A DNA stretch of 21,943 nt, taken from positions 1 through 21,943 of the forward strand of contig PCVE01000052.1 of NCBI GenBank assembly GCA_002762705.1. Reading direction: 5' to 3'. Below, one piece after another: positions 20,615 to 21,943 of this stretch (position 1 is its first letter; each line of letters begins with the position of its first letter). Source of the stretch: Candidatus Woesearchaeota archaeon CG11_big_fil_rev_8_21_14_0_20_43_8. GTDB taxonomy: Archaea > Nanobdellota > Nanobdellia > Woesearchaeales > CG08-08-20-14. The notes beneath the pieces are model-generated. The model was not told where the DNA came from and did not search any database. It was given only the letters and a program-made list of their open reading frames with translations. The position numbers and the translations under genes are program-made.

Positions 20615-21796
20615 ATGGTAGATGAACTAAAACCCGGTGTGTATTTTGTCGGCGCTCTTCATCCCGATAGAAGACTTTTTGATAAATTGATCCCGCTTCC
20701 AGATGGGACTAGCTATAATTCATATCTCCTGGTCGGAAGTGAAAAGACTGCTTTGATAGATACTGTCGATCCAGAGAAGACCGAGATATTGTTGAATAAT
20801 ATCGATTCTGTAGGGCCTGAAAGGATAGATTATGTCATCGCGAACCACGCAGAGCAGGATCATTCAGGATCTATCCCTGCTGTGCTTGAGAGATATCCTG
20901 GTGCGCAGGTGGTCTGCAACCAGAAATGCAAAGGCATGTTGATTGATCACTTGCATATTCCTGAAGAGAAATTCTACATAATCGAAGATGGTCAGGAGCT
21001 GTCGCTTGGCGACAAGACCCTGAGATTCATCTTCACGCCGTGGGTGCATTGGCCAGAGACCATGTCCACTTATCTTTTGGAAGATAAGATATTATTCTCA
21101 TGTGATTTTTTTGGCGCGCATATCGCTCTTGACGGAGTGTTTGTCGAAGACAAGGAAAGAGTATACAATTCAGCGAAACGATACTATGCAGAGATCATGA
21201 TGCCGTTTGCGATACCGATCCGGAAAAATCTGGAGATATTAGGCGGACTTGAAATCGACATGATCGCTCCATCACATGGACAGGTATATAGAGATCCATC
21301 ATTCATAATAAATGCATACAATGATTGGAGCTCAGATATCGTGCGCAATGTTGTGATGATTCCATTTATTTCAATGCATGATAGTACAAGGGTGGCAGTG
21401 GATCATCTTGACAGAATGCTGAAGCAGCGTGGGATAAAGACCCTTGTATATGACCTTGCGACAGCTGATGTGGGAGAGATCGCGATGGGGCTGCTTGATG
21501 CCGCAACGATCGTGTTCGGTAGCCCTTGTTTTTTGTCCGGGATTCATCCGTCTGTCGCAAATGCGGCGTTCATAATAAATTGCTTGAGGCCAAAGACAAG
21601 ATTCCTCAGTATGGTATCTTCATATGGTTGGGGTGGAAGGGCAAGTGGACAATTGCAGGAGATGCTTCCTCTATTGAAGACCGAAATGCTAGAGCCAGTC
21701 CTGATAAAAGGCCTTCCGCATAAAGAAGACCTTGCTGCGATCGAGGCTCTTTCTGATAAGATAAAAGAAAAGCATGATGGAGGTGCTTTGAGATGA
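20615..21796 (+). CDS. fprA: flavodiiron protein (A-type flavoprotein, FprA)
   Basis: Flavodiiron proteins reduce oxygen to water or nitric oxide to nitrous oxide. Residues 1-250 form the metallo-beta-lactamase-like domain with the full diiron ligand set: H78, E80, D82, H83 (NHAEQDHSG), H145 (PWVHWPE), D164 (SCDFFG) and H221 (PSHGQVY). Residues about 255-393 are the flavodoxin domain that binds FMN (SMHDSTRVAVDH, FGSPCFLSGIHP, SSYGWGGRA). Length (393 aa) is standard for class A with no rubredoxin or reductase fusion, so electrons must come from the separate rubredoxin. GAGGTG precedes the ATG, eleven bases after the nitroreductase stop. Confidence 0.96.
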   Translation: MVDELKPGVYFVGALHPDRRLFDKLIPLPDGTSYNSYLLVGSEKTALIDTVDPEKTEILLNNIDSVGPERIDYVIANHAEQDHSGSIPAVLERYPGAQVVCNQKCKGMLIDHLHIPEEKFYIIEDGQELSLGDKTLRFIFTPWVHWPETMSTYLLEDKILFSCDFFGAHIALDGVFVEDKERVYNSAKRYYAEIMMPFAIPIRKNLEILGGLEIDMIAPSHGQVYRDPSFIINAYNDWSSDIVRNVVMIPFISMHDSTRVAVDHLDRMLKQRGIKTLVYDLATADVGEIAMGLLDAATIVFGSPCFLSGIHPSVANAAFIINCLRPKTRFLSMVSSYGWGGRASGQLQEMLPLLKTEMLEPVLIKGLPHKEDLAAIEALSDKIKEKHDGGALR

Positions 21797-21943
21797 AAAA
21801 AGTTAAAGTGTATTCAACCCCGACATGCCCATGGTGCGTGCGTGTCAAGCAGTTCTTTAAGGACAAGAAAGTGGATTTTGAAGACTTTGATGTCTCTTCA
21901 GACGATAATGCGCGTAATGAGATGATCGATAAGTCTGGTCAGA
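21793..21943 (+). CDS. glutaredoxin-like thiol-disulfide protein (3' end cut off by window)
   Basis: The first 50 codons read MKKVKVYSTPTCPWCVRVKQ and continue FFKDKKVDFEDFDVSSDDNA. The thioredoxin-fold opening and active site C12-P-W-C15 match small glutaredoxin/NrdH-like proteins, with NEMIDKSGQ starting the usual cis-Pro region. The ATG overlaps the flavodiiron stop codon (ATGA), so it belongs to the same operon and may be translationally coupled. Likely role: repair of oxidised thiols or electron transfer within the defence system. The remaining third lies beyond the window. Confidence 0.88.
   Translation, partial: MKKVKVYSTPTCPWCVRVKQFFKDKKVDFEDFDVSSDDNARNEMIDKSGQ

Overview
The window reads as a piece of an archaeal chromosome. 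It has archaeal-type ribosomal protein S2, the recombinase RadA, an AbrB-PhoU phosphate regulator, a tRNA-Leu without an encoded CCA, and many genes whose start codon lies 25-31 bases after a TATA-like box (leaderless pattern). Genes inside operons instead carry GGAGGTGAT-like ribosome binding sites. Small genes, a class II lysyl-tRNA synthetase and a group 3b hydrogenase would fit a DPANN-type or other anaerobic archaeon, but the lineage cannot be fixed from this sequence alone.

Layout. 1-2783, minus strand: the 5' part of rpsB, an uncharacterised structured stretch with its own TATA box, the pair radA plus a small partner gene, and a small membrane hydrolase of the YdjM type. 2816-2833: a perfect palindrome between two divergent promoters. 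2883-8882: a two-ribbon zinc protein, a GAF-GAF-adenylyl cyclase, a winged-helix regulator and a small protein sharing one TATA box, a nucleoside hydrolase, an AbrB-PhoU regulator, an unknown 98-aa protein and an exported phospholipase D-like protein. 8919-10424: lysS. 10425-11041: a gene-free stretch full of short hairpins around a tRNA-Leu whose 3' end is duplicated 95 bp downstream, followed by an AT-rich block with a second YdjM-like protein and two small genes, one a clear winged helix.

12646-16529, minus strand: a complete four-gene group 3b [NiFe] hydrogenase (sulfhydrogenase) operon in the order beta-gamma-delta-alpha. 16722-21943, plus strand: a tightly packed oxygen and iron defence operon: a PerR-like regulator, rubrerythrin with an unusual cysteine-rich tail, a second ferritin-like diiron protein, ferritin, rubredoxin (45 aa), an FNR-type flavoprotein reductase, desulfoferrodoxin, nitroreductase, flavodiiron protein and a truncated glutaredoxin-like gene.

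The two operons diverge from a 190-bp control region holding a perfect Fur/PerR-type box directly on a TATA element usable in both directions. The simplest reading is a metal- and peroxide-controlled system. NAD(P)H, possibly made from H2 by the hydrogenase, would pass through the FNR-type reductase to rubredoxin and on to superoxide reductase, rubrerythrin and the flavodiiron oxygen reductase, while ferritin would store the iron. The gene content is read from the sequence; the coupling of the two operons is inference.
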